This document shows positions 52,033 to 61,645 of a stretch of DNA of 64,000 nt, in pieces (the stretch's first letter is position 1; every line of letters begins with the position of its first letter). Origin of the DNA: Eubacteriaceae bacterium (lineage in GTDB: Bacteria > Bacillota > Clostridia > Lachnospirales > Lachnospiraceae). Made by a program: the position numbers and the translations under genes. The notes below the pieces were generated by a model that ran no database searches, had not been told where the DNA came from, and saw nothing but the letters and a program-made list of their open reading frames with translations. The DNA is taken from contig CAJTDQ010000001.1 in the NCBI GenBank assembly GCA_910574895.1, forward strand, positions 310,001 to 374,000, given 5' to 3'.

Positions 52033-53589
52033 TTAATTCAACTCATAAGAATCTCCATTTTTACTTACACTATACACACTTCCCGACTCACAGGATATAG
52101 CATATGTCTTACCGGATATACTCATACCATCTTTGTCATCAATCTGGCATTGAATAATATAGTATTCTTTAGCGTCTATTTCAGCTGTTTCTTTATATTC
52201 AAAATAACTTACATCTCCATTTTCAAACTCGCCAAAATCATTTTCAAACTCACCGGAAGATACCAGATAATCTGTTAATTTATTTACAGCCTGATCGTAA
52301 GAAATTTTATTCGGTGCGTAATTATATGCTCTTGTTACTACCTGACTACTGATTCCCTCTTCATTAATTGCCACAAAATAAAACAGACAATTTTCCTTTG
52401 GCATAGTAATTGGTTTTGTGTAAACTTTATCTTTTGCTGTTGGTACAGAACCATCTTTTGTGTAGTAAACTTTACATCCTGCCGGTGCTGTTACAATAAT
52501 TTTTTCCTCCGACTGATATTCTCCACTCTTTGGTTCCACAGAAGGTGCATCTACTTTCTTAAACTGCAATACGTATTTAAAAGTACTGTCTTTACTATTT
52601 TTTTTATTTTTATCTTCTGAGTACGCCCTAAGAGTATATGTTCCTTCCGTTGCAAGATTTATCGGCTCCTTATATTCTTTCTTAGATACACTGTCTATAG
52701 GATTTGTGCCATCTAATGTATAATATATTTTTACCTCATCACTTGCACTTAACTTTACCTCTATCGGTTTATCATAAGTTCCTTCTGCCACACTTGCTGC
52801 AGGTATGGTGCCACCAAAAGCTTTCAATTCTGACTGGATACTGCTTGGTGCATTCGCAATCAATCTGTTAATTTCTGAATTCATATCATTATTTTGATAT
52901 AAAACAATTAATTCCTTATAATAATCAACGTTTTCTTCATCCACATCAATTAACAATTCTAAATAATGTATTTGTTCCTGCTCATAATTTCCAAGCTTTC
53001 CATCCACTTCATACACTTTTTCATAGGCTTTTATTTTCTGTTCTTTCGTAAAAGCATTTCCCGATGCAAGTATAAATTGGGATTTTGCATACTCATAATT
53101 TTTTTCCTGAAAATACTTCTCACCACTCGAAAAATATTTATTAAATTTTTCTGTCATAATACTCTTTTTAATTAACAGTGTAGAAGTAACTGCAATAATA
53201 AGTAATACAACTGTAATTCCCGCAATCATAAAAAAGTTCTTCTTGGTCAGCTTTTTTTTATTATATAAATTTTTATGCTCTTCATAAGACTGATCTGTAC
53301 TTTTATATTTATGTTTTGAAGGAGCAATAAAAGAGTCATCAAAATCGTCGATTTCTTCCTTCATTCTTCTTACCGGTTCTTTTATATTTTCTTTCTTTAA
53401 TTCTTCTTTGGCAATTTCACCTGTCTCTTCTTTTCCTGCTTCAATTGTAATTCCCGTAAAAGTATCCTCATATGCTTTTTCAATCGGTGTAGGTGCAATA
53501 TCATTCTCAAATGCATTAATTTTTGTACCACACTTCGTACAAAACATTGAATTTTCATCACACTCACAACCACAATTTGGACATATCAT
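52033..53589 (-). CDS. Zinc-ribbon membrane protein with beta-hexosaminidase C-terminal-type repeats
   Basis: This 518-residue protein starts with a four-Cys zinc ribbon (CPNCGCECDENSMFCTKCG), then an acidic linker and a membrane helix (about 118-142). An alpha-helical TPR-like segment follows (about 150-250), then two CHB_HEX_C-type beta modules with IYYTLDGTNP and VYYTKDGSVP (about 270-420). A small C-terminal domain completes it. A cytosolic zinc ribbon with extracellular Ig-like modules is common in clostridial membrane proteins; the function is unknown. AGGAGG precedes the ATG. Confidence 0.8.
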   Translation of the reverse strand: MICPNCGCECDENSMFCTKCGTKINAFENDIAPTPIEKAYEDTFTGITIEAGKEETGEIAKEELKKENIKEPVRRMKEEIDDFDDSFIAPSKHKYKSTDQSYEEHKNLYNKKKLTKKNFFMIAGITVVLLIIAVTSTLLIKKSIMTEKFNKYFSSGEKYFQEKNYEYAKSQFILASGNAFTKEQKIKAYEKVYEVDGKLGNYEQEQIHYLELLIDVDEENVDYYKELIVLYQNNDMNSEINRLIANAPSSIQSELKAFGGTIPAASVAEGTYDKPIEVKLSASDEVKIYYTLDGTNPIDSVSKKEYKEPINLATEGTYTLRAYSEDKNKKNSKDSTFKYVLQFKKVDAPSVEPKSGEYQSEEKIIVTAPAGCKVYYTKDGSVPTAKDKVYTKPITMPKENCLFYFVAINEEGISSQVVTRAYNYAPNKISYDQAVNKLTDYLVSSGEFENDFGEFENGDVSYFEYKETAEIDAKEYYIIQCQIDDKDGMSISGKTYAISCESGSVYSVSKNGDSYELN

Positions 53590-53669
53590 ATTTTTGCCTC
53601 CTGATGCTTCAATAGAAGTTCCTGCACTTCTGTTTAAGATATAACATTTACTGAAATGAATATACCATA

Positions 53670-54314
53670 TTATTCACTTGGTTTCAATTCAATATCACCT
53701 GAATTCTGCCTCTTAGAAAATTTACATCCACAGAAATTCTGTCGATATAACTGATATTCTCTGGATAACTCTATAGAACGTTTATATCCGTTTTTCTTCT
53801 TAAAATCAGAATAGAGATATTTTACTCCATATTTTTCTTCTAAATGTTTTCCAATTTCATTTAATTTATCTGCATTTTTTAAAGGACTGATAGATAACGT
53901 TGTTGTAAAATAATCATAATGCTTCTCAGCGACAATCATCGCAGTCTCTGTAAGTCTCAATTCATAGCATTTAAAACATCTGTTTCCACCTTCCCTGCAT
54001 TGCTCTAAACCTTCCACATGCTTATAAAACTTTTCCGGCTCATACTGTTCAATGATCGGTGTAACCGGATGTTCAAACTCCATCTCCGAAATCAACCGGA
54101 CTAATTCTTCTGCCCTGTACCGATACTCTTCGCCTGTTTCAATATTAGGATTATAGAATAAAATATCTATCTTAAAATATTTCGATAAATATTCTAATAC
54201 ATAACTGCTGCATGGAGCACAGCATGCATGAAGCAATAATGTCGGCACTTCCTTCTTTCTTTCATGATATTCAATTATTTTTTCTAACTCTTTTTGATAA
54301 TTTATTTTATTCAT
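53670..54314 (-). CDS. queH: Epoxyqueuosine reductase QueH
   Basis: This 214-residue enzyme reduces epoxyqueuosine to queuosine in tRNA, the last step of that modification. The Cys pairs of the DUF208/QueH family are present: HACCAPCSSYV, CFKCYELRL and FCGCKFSKR, which hold an iron-sulfur cluster and a metal. GAGGTAAT lies just before the ATG. A hairpin terminator lies only about 12 bases before the start, so expression needs readthrough from the NUDIX gene or a hidden promoter. Confidence 0.93.
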   Translation of the reverse strand: MNKINYQKELEKIIEYHERKKEVPTLLLHACCAPCSSYVLEYLSKYFKIDILFYNPNIETGEEYRYRAEELVRLISEMEFEHPVTPIIEQYEPEKFYKHVEGLEQCREGGNRCFKCYELRLTETAMIVAEKHYDYFTTTLSISPLKNADKLNEIGKHLEEKYGVKYLYSDFKKKNGYKRSIELSREYQLYRQNFCGCKFSKRQNSGDIELKPSE

Positions 54315-54325
54315 ATTACCTCTAC

Positions 54326-54354
54326 AAAAAAGACAGGAACTTCCTGTCTTTTTT
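54326..54354 (-). terminator. Terminator between NUDIX and queH genes
   Basis: AAAAAAGACAGGAA pairs with TTCCTGTCTTTTTT around a single base; the T-tract follows on either strand. It is placed right before the queH ribosome binding site. Confidence 0.8.
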
Positions 54355-54373
54355 CATCATAACATTCGTATCT

Positions 54374-54805
54374 TTACTTGTGCTTTTTATTAAGTTCCAG
54401 ATATTTGTTATAAGCTTTCTCCAGAATTATTTTTTCATTAGGAAATTTAAGCAGATGATATGCTTCAATGTACTTGTAATACCCCGAATGATAAAAATAT
54501 TCTTCGCGCTGTGGTCTACTATAATAACTATCAGAAGCCATTAAAAACCAATGTACTTCCTTTTCGACAACATCTCCTGGAATACTAAAAGAATACTCGC
54601 TTTTCCCCACATACTCATTAATTCTAGCATTAACTCCGGTCTCTTCTTTCACTTCTCTTAATGCAGTTTCCTGATAGGTTTCTCCCCTTTCTATAGTCCC
54701 TTTGGGTAAAACCCATCCCTCATACCTATTACGAAAATTTTTGTATAATAGTAAAATCTTGCCTCTAAATATAACCACACCGCCACAACTGATCGCTTTA
54801 TCCAT
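54374..54805 (-). CDS. NUDIX hydrolase
   Basis: This 143-residue protein has an intact NUDIX box, G-x5-E-x7-REVKEETGV (starting GTIERGE). The N-terminal ISCGGVVIFRGKILLLYKN and WVLPKGTIERGE are close to the Ap4A/MutT-like group, so a dinucleoside polyphosphate or oxidised nucleotide substrate is plausible but unproven. The upstream gap holds TTGACA but only a poor -10. Confidence 0.9.
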   Translation of the reverse strand: MDKAISCGGVVIFRGKILLLYKNFRNRYEGWVLPKGTIERGETYQETALREVKEETGVNARINEYVGKSEYSFSIPGDVVEKEVHWFLMASDSYYSRPQREEYFYHSGYYKYIEAYHLLKFPNEKIILEKAYNKYLELNKKHK

Positions 54806-54919
54806 AGCGAATCCTCCTGCTTCTCAAGTGTGTTAATAATAATTACTTTTAGTATACAGTAATAACCATGTCAATGCAAGTTTCCTTATAAAGAAAAATT
54901 AATAATAGCAGTTCATCCA

Positions 54920-56407
54920 TTACTTAAAGTAAGCATCAAAAACTTCTTTTGCACAGTTTGTAGCAGAATTACTTCCCTGTGGCATATTCTCTAAAACAAC
55001 TGCTATAGCAATTCTCTTCTTACCTTTTTTTGCGTATCCGACAAACCATGAATTTACATTATCTTTCTTGTCCACTTCCGCCGTTCCTGTCTTGCCATAC
55101 GCTTTGTAATCAGAATACCGGAATGTTTTAGCAGTACCATATTCACAAACTGCCGCCATATACTCCTGTAATATCTTTGCCTCAGATTTTGACATCAAGC
55201 GTTTATATTCTTCCTGTTCGGCCATCTTTATCGTGTTTCCACTGCTATTTTCAATATAATCCACCACATAAGGTTTCATTAATATACCATTATTTGCCAC
55301 AGCCGAAGCAATCATAGCCATATGTGCCGGTGAAACTGTCGTCTTACCCTGACCGATACTCGTCTGCGTAATATCAAACTGGGTTGATTTTTTTGTCAAC
55401 GGAAATACACTCTCGTTATAATCCATCTCCAATGGTAAGGGCTGATTAAACAATAATTTATTCGCTGTTTTTCTGAATTTTGGTATGTTCAGTTCATTTC
55501 CAATAGAAGAAAATGCACTGTTACACGAGTGCGCAAATGAATCTTTTAAATCTTCGCTATAATGTGATGTCCCGTCAAAACATTTAATTGAGAATCCTTT
55601 AAAGGCTGCTTTTCCATTACAATAATATTCAAAATCGTTATAATTTTTATTTTCTCTGATATATTCTAATGTTGTCACAATTTTAAATATGGAACCCGGA
55701 ATATATTTTCCCTGAGTTGCCCGATTTACAAGTCTTGAATCACTGGAATCCTTCACCAAATCATCCCATATATCATCAATGGTATACGGATCATAAGAAG
55801 GTCTGGACGCCATGGAAAGAATAGCACCTGTATCCGGATTCATAACAAAAACAGCTCCCTTGTAACCTTCAAGACTATTATAGGCAGCTTTCTGCGTGCT
55901 GACACTTAACGTAGTATAAACATCGCACCCGGTTTCCGTTGTATTCGAAAAATCATTAATAATTTTCTGCATAACACTTGTCTGGGATGACAGTAAATCA
56001 TAATTGCACATTTTCTCCAAACCGTATTTACCATGAGTCGTAATACCAATAGCATGTGCAAAAGTTTTACCATAAGGATACTCTCTTGTATCGTCTGAAA
56101 AATCTTTTTCTGTTCCTTTTGTATCTGTATATGCCAGTTTCTTTTTACTACGGCTGTAAATCGTACCTCTGACTACCTTCGATGCATTTTCATCAATTCT
56201 TCGGTTATACGTATTATTCAATATCTTCTGACTGTCAACTGCTACAAAATAAGCATAAAATCCAATCATAAACGCAAAAATCATAGTTATAACAATCGTT
56301 GTAACCATAGCCTGCTTATTCATCTTTTTTCTATCATTTCTAACGGATTTTGATTTCCTGAGTGTTTTCAACGATTCTGATTTCCTGGGTGTTTCTTTCC
56401 TTGACAT
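54920..56407 (-). CDS. Class B penicillin-binding protein (transpeptidase)
   Basis: This 495-residue protein has one membrane helix (about 35-57), a dimerisation/pedestal region and a transpeptidase domain with SIFK at Ser239, SCN (AHSCNSAFSS) and KTG (YGKTGTAEV). It cross-links peptidoglycan, presumably with the FtsW/RodA-type polymerase encoded directly upstream. The ATG at 56407 has AAAGGAG six bases upstream, whereas the ATG at 56323 has only a weak site. The gene therefore starts 68 bases inside ftsW, and its basic N-terminus (two copies of a PRKSESL/LRKSKSV-like segment) is genuinely translated. Confidence 0.92.
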   Translation of the reverse strand: MSRKETPRKSESLKTLRKSKSVRNDRKKMNKQAMVTTIVITMIFAFMIGFYAYFVAVDSQKILNNTYNRRIDENASKVVRGTIYSRSKKKLAYTDTKGTEKDFSDDTREYPYGKTFAHAIGITTHGKYGLEKMCNYDLLSSQTSVMQKIINDFSNTTETGCDVYTTLSVSTQKAAYNSLEGYKGAVFVMNPDTGAILSMASRPSYDPYTIDDIWDDLVKDSSDSRLVNRATQGKYIPGSIFKIVTTLEYIRENKNYNDFEYYCNGKAAFKGFSIKCFDGTSHYSEDLKDSFAHSCNSAFSSIGNELNIPKFRKTANKLLFNQPLPLEMDYNESVFPLTKKSTQFDITQTSIGQGKTTVSPAHMAMIASAVANNGILMKPYVVDYIENSSGNTIKMAEQEEYKRLMSKSEAKILQEYMAAVCEYGTAKTFRYSDYKAYGKTGTAEVDKKDNVNSWFVGYAKKGKKRIAIAVVLENMPQGSNSATNCAKEVFDAYFK

Positions 56408-57755
56408 GTTTCGCTCCTTTTCGTGGTACTTTTCTTTTTGCCTGATGTTTTGTTGTTCCTACAATAGCCAGTCCTTGTATGATTGCAAATACAATCAACG
56501 TACTCAATATAGAACTTCCACCATAACTTAATAATGGAAATGTTACACCGGTAGATGGAATCATATTAATCGCTCCACCAACTGTCACAATAATCTGTAC
56601 TGCATATTGTATTCCAAGTCCCACACAAACTAGTTTATTAAACAAACTGATTTGCTGCATCGCAGTATTTAAAAATGCTATAAAACAAGTTAAGCATACA
56701 ACAATCAATAATATAGCAAAAATTGCACCGAACTCCTCACCAATTGCCGAAAAAATAAAATCCTGATCTACTACCGGAATATCCTTGGGTTGTCCCTGAT
56801 AAAGGCCGGTTCCTGTCAGTCCGCCATTTCCTAAAGCAAATAGTGACTGTGTAATCTGATACCCTGTATCTCTAGGATCCGCCCACGGGTCCATCCAAAC
56901 ACTTACACGGACACGGACATGGGCAAAAAGTCTATAGGCTAATATTGAGGCAATGGATAATCCTCCAAAACATATAAATATATAACGTGCCTTTCTAGTA
57001 CCAATATATACCATGAAAACATACACCATAAAGAAAATCAAAGCACTGCCAAGATCTCTGGATGCAACCAATATCAAAACATGTATTCCCGCCATTACTG
57101 CAGATAAAACAATATTTTTAAACTCTGCTGATCGGCTGAGAAGCCCTGCTATAAAAAATACAAAAATAATCTTTACAAACTCTGATGGCTGAAATGCAAA
57201 CCCACCAATTTTAATTGACAAATTTGCTCCACCTGTTTCCTGTCCTAATATCAAAACACTAGATAATAATCCAATTCCTACCAGACAATATATCCACGTA
57301 AATGATTTCCACATTTCATACTTACTCATTAAATATGGAACAACCAAAGATGCCATAGACACAATCGCTACAATAATAAACTGCTTGATACTGTTTTGGA
57401 ATCTCAATCTTGCAAGAATAATAAATCCAACAGTCAAAAGCATACACATATTACTCAAAATCGCTTTATTAATATTTGGATAAATAATCGGGAATATTCC
57501 CAATACAACAATCAGATAACATAACTGTGCTCCGCCCAATACGATAACACCGATATCTGTTGTATCCTGCTGGTTTAAATATATTGTTGCAATTCCAAGA
57601 AAATAAGTTAAAAATATTATTCCGTTTTGTCTTTGAAAAATACCGGAAGCTTTATATGGATTCTTACATCTGAGAGCGCTCAGGCATTCCCACACATAAA
57701 AAAACATTAGCAATATAAAAAGGTATTTTGTTACGATTACTAAAAATGTACTCAT
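56340..57755 (-). CDS. FtsW/RodA/SpoVE family glycosyltransferase
   Basis: This 471-residue SEDS protein has about ten membrane helices and polymerises glycan strands from lipid II. Family motifs include GGLTGTGLYQGQPKDIPVVDQDFIFSAIGEEFG and MIPSTGVTFPLLSYGGSS near the end. Its charged C-terminal tail (GAKHVKERNTQEIRI...TQEIKIR) overlaps the PBP gene and ends in a tandem repeat TQEI[RK]I. Whether it serves division or elongation cannot be told; a cognate PBP follows. GGGAGA precedes the ATG. Confidence 0.92.
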   Translation of the reverse strand: MSTFLVIVTKYLFILLMFFYVWECLSALRCKNPYKASGIFQRQNGIIFLTYFLGIATIYLNQQDTTDIGVIVLGGAQLCYLIVVLGIFPIIYPNINKAILSNMCMLLTVGFIILARLRFQNSIKQFIIVAIVSMASLVVPYLMSKYEMWKSFTWIYCLVGIGLLSSVLILGQETGGANLSIKIGGFAFQPSEFVKIIFVFFIAGLLSRSAEFKNIVLSAVMAGIHVLILVASRDLGSALIFFMVYVFMVYIGTRKARYIFICFGGLSIASILAYRLFAHVRVRVSVWMDPWADPRDTGYQITQSLFALGNGGLTGTGLYQGQPKDIPVVDQDFIFSAIGEEFGAIFAILLIVVCLTCFIAFLNTAMQQISLFNKLVCVGLGIQYAVQIIVTVGGAINMIPSTGVTFPLLSYGGSSILSTLIVFAIIQGLAIVGTTKHQAKRKVPRKGAKHVKERNTQEIRIVENTQEIKIR

Positions 57756-57772
57756 TATTTGTCTCCCATATA

Positions 57773-59923
57773 TTACAATACGCCTCTTTTGAAATGTCCT
57801 CTTGTAGAATCTGTATTATCTGTTATCTTATGATTATGAATAAACACATCTATATACTGTTTCAGACTGTCTCGTACCTGACATTCAGTTTCAAAAGTAA
57901 AATTCAATCTGATACTTCCCGGATTCAGAGATTTAATTTCCGCTCCATATCCCAGTAAAGATAATGCTTTACAATTATACATAATATTATAACAGTAATT
58001 ACATATACACTTTGTGGCGAACTTATTATTTAATCGATCTATAATTTCATATGTGGTATTCTTACTGTCACATTGTTTAAAAGTTTTTAAACCACATCCT
58101 GCTGAAATCATTACAGGCATATATCCATATGCAATAAATTCCTCTTTTTCACAACCTCTGTCTTTTAATTCCCTGTAATTTAATTCCAAGGGTACCGTTG
58201 GAACAATCTCCTCACTCAAATAATAATCTTTTGCAATGGAATTATATGTATAAACATTATAGTCAAAAACATAATTATTTTCCAGACCATTCTTATCTAA
58301 ATAATAGTATTGTTCTATATTACGGATTAAAAAGCCGTCAAATTTAAGCAAATCATTTCCAAATTTTTTATGTAATATCTTTTTATCCTTCTCTCGAAAC
58401 ATATATGGCATAGCGAGAAACATTTCTTTATTTTCTTCATGTACTTTTTTTATCAGTTTTGAAATATTTTTTTCGTGCAACGCATATTCCTCAATATATA
58501 TTCTTTTTACATAATTATTTTTTAATACAGGATTCAATTGTTTCAAATCTGATACTAAAACATTAATACGAATACTGTCATTATAATATCTTACTTTTGT
58601 GAATTTTTTTTGTTCAACTTTTTTTCTTCTATCTTTAGATAAAATAAATTTTTTTACTTCCTCTATAAACTCTCTTCTTAACTGATTTAAATATCCAACC
58701 TGAACAAAAACACCATCTGATAACTGAATATCCATGTTATAAATTTCAAAATTTGTATTACCTAATTTAGACAATTGTTTCAATACAACATCTTCAGTAA
58801 TTGGTCTGTTCTCAGCAATAAGTGGTCTTTTTCCCTGAAAAACAATTCTCTCTCCATTTATCCAGGTACTCAATTCTATTGGAGTATTTTTTTCAATTAC
58901 AACTGTAATATCTAACAGATATTTCTTTCTCATACTAACATATTTTTCTTTTAAAAACTTAATAAACTCTGTATTTTCTGTTCGAAATACCGGCTTTTTT
59001 AAAGAAATCATATCTGAATCATTATGTTTATAATAATAACTTTCACTAAAACCATTTCTGTTAAATAAATCTGCCAATAATTTTATATCTTTTTCATCAA
59101 CATCATATCTTTCTTTACTGTCAAAATATTTGTCAATATATTTCCTGTATATGCTTACTACTCCCGCCACATATTCAGGCTTCTTCATTCTTCCTTCTAT
59201 CTTTAATGAATACACACCGGTTTCTATAATGTCCGGTAAAATTCTTAATGTGCAAATATCTTTAGGACTTAATACATATTTATTATTCCCACTATTTAAT
59301 GTTTCTCCATTTTTTATAATATCGTATTCCATTCTGCATGGCTGGGCGCACTGTCCCCGATTGCCGCTTCTGCCTCCAATATAACTGCTCATAAAGCACT
59401 GGCCGGAATAACAATAACATAATGCACCATGAACAAAGCTTTCAATTTCCATCTCCGAAGACTCATGAATCATCTTAATTTCATTCATAGACAATTCTCT
59501 CGGTGTTACAATTCTTGTTACTCCTAATTTTTCTAACTCTTTCACAGTTAATTTTCCGCTAACCGTCATTTGTGTACTGGCATGGATATGTAATCCCGGA
59601 AAATTTTCTTTTACAAATAATAGAACTCCCATGTCCTGCACAATAACTGCATCCAGACCATACTCATACAAAGGCAGCAAATAATTAAATAGCTGTTCTT
59701 CTATTTCTTTTTCTTTTATAAGCGTATTAATTGTCAAATATATCTTCTTACCAAACAAATGTGCATACTCAATAGCAGAATATAATTCATCTAATGTTAG
59801 ATTCTGAGCATTTGCTCTGGCACCAAATAAATTACCACCAGTATACACAGCATCTGCTCCTGCATTTAATGCTGCAATAACACTATCATAACTTCCACCA
59901 GGTGCTAGTAATTCTATTGACAT
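57773..59923 (-). CDS. U32 family protein (peptidase U32 / rRNA or tRNA hydroxylation type)
   Basis: This 716-residue protein has the U32 core (about 1-260) with the signature HGALCYCYSGQCFMSSYIGG and Cys in NRGQCAQPCRMEY. A long middle region and a Cys-containing C-terminal part (KCICNYCYNIMYNC, about 640-655) follow. Members of this family were first called collagenases, but several (RlhA, TrhP) hydroxylate RNA with prephenate-dependent iron-sulfur chemistry. Its length resembles RlhA. AGGAGGAA lies before the ATG; 17 bases separate its stop from ftsW. Confidence 0.85.
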   Translation of the reverse strand: MSIELLAPGGSYDSVIAALNAGADAVYTGGNLFGARANAQNLTLDELYSAIEYAHLFGKKIYLTINTLIKEKEIEEQLFNYLLPLYEYGLDAVIVQDMGVLLFVKENFPGLHIHASTQMTVSGKLTVKELEKLGVTRIVTPRELSMNEIKMIHESSEMEIESFVHGALCYCYSGQCFMSSYIGGRSGNRGQCAQPCRMEYDIIKNGETLNSGNNKYVLSPKDICTLRILPDIIETGVYSLKIEGRMKKPEYVAGVVSIYRKYIDKYFDSKERYDVDEKDIKLLADLFNRNGFSESYYYKHNDSDMISLKKPVFRTENTEFIKFLKEKYVSMRKKYLLDITVVIEKNTPIELSTWINGERIVFQGKRPLIAENRPITEDVVLKQLSKLGNTNFEIYNMDIQLSDGVFVQVGYLNQLRREFIEEVKKFILSKDRRKKVEQKKFTKVRYYNDSIRINVLVSDLKQLNPVLKNNYVKRIYIEEYALHEKNISKLIKKVHEENKEMFLAMPYMFREKDKKILHKKFGNDLLKFDGFLIRNIEQYYYLDKNGLENNYVFDYNVYTYNSIAKDYYLSEEIVPTVPLELNYRELKDRGCEKEEFIAYGYMPVMISAGCGLKTFKQCDSKNTTYEIIDRLNNKFATKCICNYCYNIMYNCKALSLLGYGAEIKSLNPGSIRLNFTFETECQVRDSLKQYIDVFIHNHKITDNTDSTRGHFKRGVL

Positions 59924-59953
59924 GATATTCCTCCTAATGCCTTAAAGTAATAA

Positions 59954-59977
59954 ACGACCAGGCCGAAGCCTGATCGT
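59954..59977 (-). terminator. Hairpin after zapA
   Basis: ACGACCAGGC and GCCTGATCGT pair with one wobble around CGAA (UUCG on the minus strand), followed by TTTATTAC. It is a plausible terminator in the zapA-U32 gap. Confidence 0.55.
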
Positions 59978-59982
59978 CTCAA

Positions 59983-60381
59983 TTACTTTTTAAGTTCTGT
60001 CTGAAGCTTGATAATTTCTTTTTCAAGATTTTTAATCTTTTCTAAGGCTTCATTTAACTCTCTAGATGCTGTTTCTGCTTTAGAATCAGAAACAATCAAC
60101 TCGTGTTTCAAATCATATACTTCTTTTTCTTTTAACTCTAAATCCCCTTCAAGCAAATCTGCCTGTTTTTTTGCTTTAAAATAGTCATTTGCAATATTAA
60201 TTTCAAGAAGTATCCGCTGCATATCCATATTCTGCATACGATAACTTTCATTCTGTTTAAAATCTAAAATCATATTATTGATGTATGTAGCGACTTTTTG
60301 TAAATAAGCTTCGCTTTCAAATCCACCAATATTATAGATTTTTCCATCGATAATAACATCGATATAGTTCTTTGATGACAT
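59983..60381 (-). CDS. zapA: Cell division protein ZapA
   Basis: This 132-residue FtsZ-associated protein has an N-terminal ZapA domain (YIDVIIDGKIYNIGGFESEAYLQKVATYIN) and a long C-terminal coiled coil (about 75-130) ending in Lys-rich sequence. It bundles FtsZ filaments. The ATG at 60381 has AAGGAG upstream, removing 10 residues of the longer frame. It sits between ruvAB and cell-envelope genes, a conserved location disturbed here by the upstream surface protein. Confidence 0.88.
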   Translation of the reverse strand: MSSKNYIDVIIDGKIYNIGGFESEAYLQKVATYINNMILDFKQNESYRMQNMDMQRILLEINIANDYFKAKKQADLLEGDLELKEKEVYDLKHELIVSDSKAETASRELNEALEKIKNLEKEIIKLQTELKK

Positions 60382-60453
60382 AACTATCTCCTTGTACGTA
60401 AAATCATTCAATATAATATCACAAATCTTTTAAAATTAAAAGAACAAAATATA

Positions 60454-61599
60454 TTATTTTACTTTAACTTTCTTTGGAGCTGACCAAACTGTATAGCCTT
60501 TCTTAGTTTTAACACGAACTCTTACATATACAGTCTTCTTTGATTTAATCTTCTTTCCTTTTAATACAGTAGAAGGTTTCTTAGACTTAACTGTCTTCTT
60601 TCCTACAAAAGTTTTCTTTGGTGCATACTGGAATTCATATGATTTTGCACCTTTTACTTTCTTTGTGGAAACACTAATTTTATTCTTTCCTGCTTTTGCT
60701 TTTTTCAACTTAGATGTAGCAACTTTATCACCTGCAACAACCTTAAAGTCTTTTACTTCAATAGTACCTTTCATGTCATTTTCATCAGGGAAACTATATA
60801 AGAATGCTCCCATAGCAATCATGATACCACATGTATTCTGCTTATAAGCAATATTGTCACCATCAACTGTGAATTTTACTGTAACATCAACATAATCATC
60901 ATTTCTGCTGTCAAGTGCGATTACACTGTATTTTGTCTTAGTAGCATCTGCTTTAGTTGTAGTTACAACGTTTTGTCCCTTATATGTAGCTGTAACCTTT
61001 GTTCCTTTGATTCCAGGATCTCCATCCTTAGTGTTATTTCTATATGCTTTTACATGAACATGTTTAATATAGTTGTATTTTCCTGTTCCTACATTATATC
61101 CTGTTCCATCAGCACGCTCTTTAGATTCCATAATTTCGTTCTGAAGAGTACTCTTAATCTTGAAAGTAGCTGTATAAGTACGACCTTTTTCAATCTTTAA
61201 GATTTTCTTTGCTGTAACACCCCATGGGTTGTTTCCTACACATCCCCATACCATGTTTCCTTTTGCATCTTTTTTCCCAGTAGGTGCCCAGTTTGCACTC
61301 CATCCTGTACTTGTAATATCCATTAAGAAACTACTTGATGTCTGTGAAGTAATTTTTGCATTTTCACCATAACTCTTCTTTGTATCAGCAGTATTCATAT
61401 ACTTCTGACCATCTTTCTTTAATGCATCTTCCCATTCACCTTTATCCTCTCTTGTATGAATGGAGAATCCCTGCCATTTCACACCATTGGATATATCTGT
61501 ACCTTTTTTCACAGCGGCAGGTACTGCACCGACTAAGCCAACTACCATTGTTAATGTCATTACTGTAGCTGTAACTTTTTTGAATAAATTCTTTCTCAT
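60454..61599 (-). CDS. Secreted fn3-like surface protein with carbohydrate-binding-like domain
   Basis: This 381-residue protein has a signal peptide (about 1-28). A large beta-sandwich (about 35-285) has conserved Trp and Tyr residues and the look of a carbohydrate-binding module (WSANWAPTGKKD, AYRNNTKDGDPG). A Lys-rich fn3-type module (about 295-380; KGAKSYEFQYAPKKTF, YVRVRVKTKKGYTVWSAPKK) ends it. This C-terminal module recurs in Lachnospiraceae surface proteins. The gene lies between ruvB and zapA, an unusual place. No wall-anchor motif is present, so binding may be through the basic tail. Confidence 0.75.
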   Translation of the reverse strand: MRKNLFKKVTATVMTLTMVVGLVGAVPAAVKKGTDISNGVKWQGFSIHTREDKGEWEDALKKDGQKYMNTADTKKSYGENAKITSQTSSSFLMDITSTGWSANWAPTGKKDAKGNMVWGCVGNNPWGVTAKKILKIEKGRTYTATFKIKSTLQNEIMESKERADGTGYNVGTGKYNYIKHVHVKAYRNNTKDGDPGIKGTKVTATYKGQNVVTTTKADATKTKYSVIALDSRNDDYVDVTVKFTVDGDNIAYKQNTCGIMIAMGAFLYSFPDENDMKGTIEVKDFKVVAGDKVATSKLKKAKAGKNKISVSTKKVKGAKSYEFQYAPKKTFVGKKTVKSKKPSTVLKGKKIKSKKTVYVRVRVKTKKGYTVWSAPKKVKVK

Positions 61600-61645
61600 T
61601 TTATCCTTCCTCCTAAAAATTTTTCATAATTATAGAATAACATTT

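Noticed and set aside
49957-53600. Integrated element using tRNA-Leu as attachment site
   Set aside because: No copy of the tRNA 3' end, no integrase and no phage or plasmid genes were seen in the following region.
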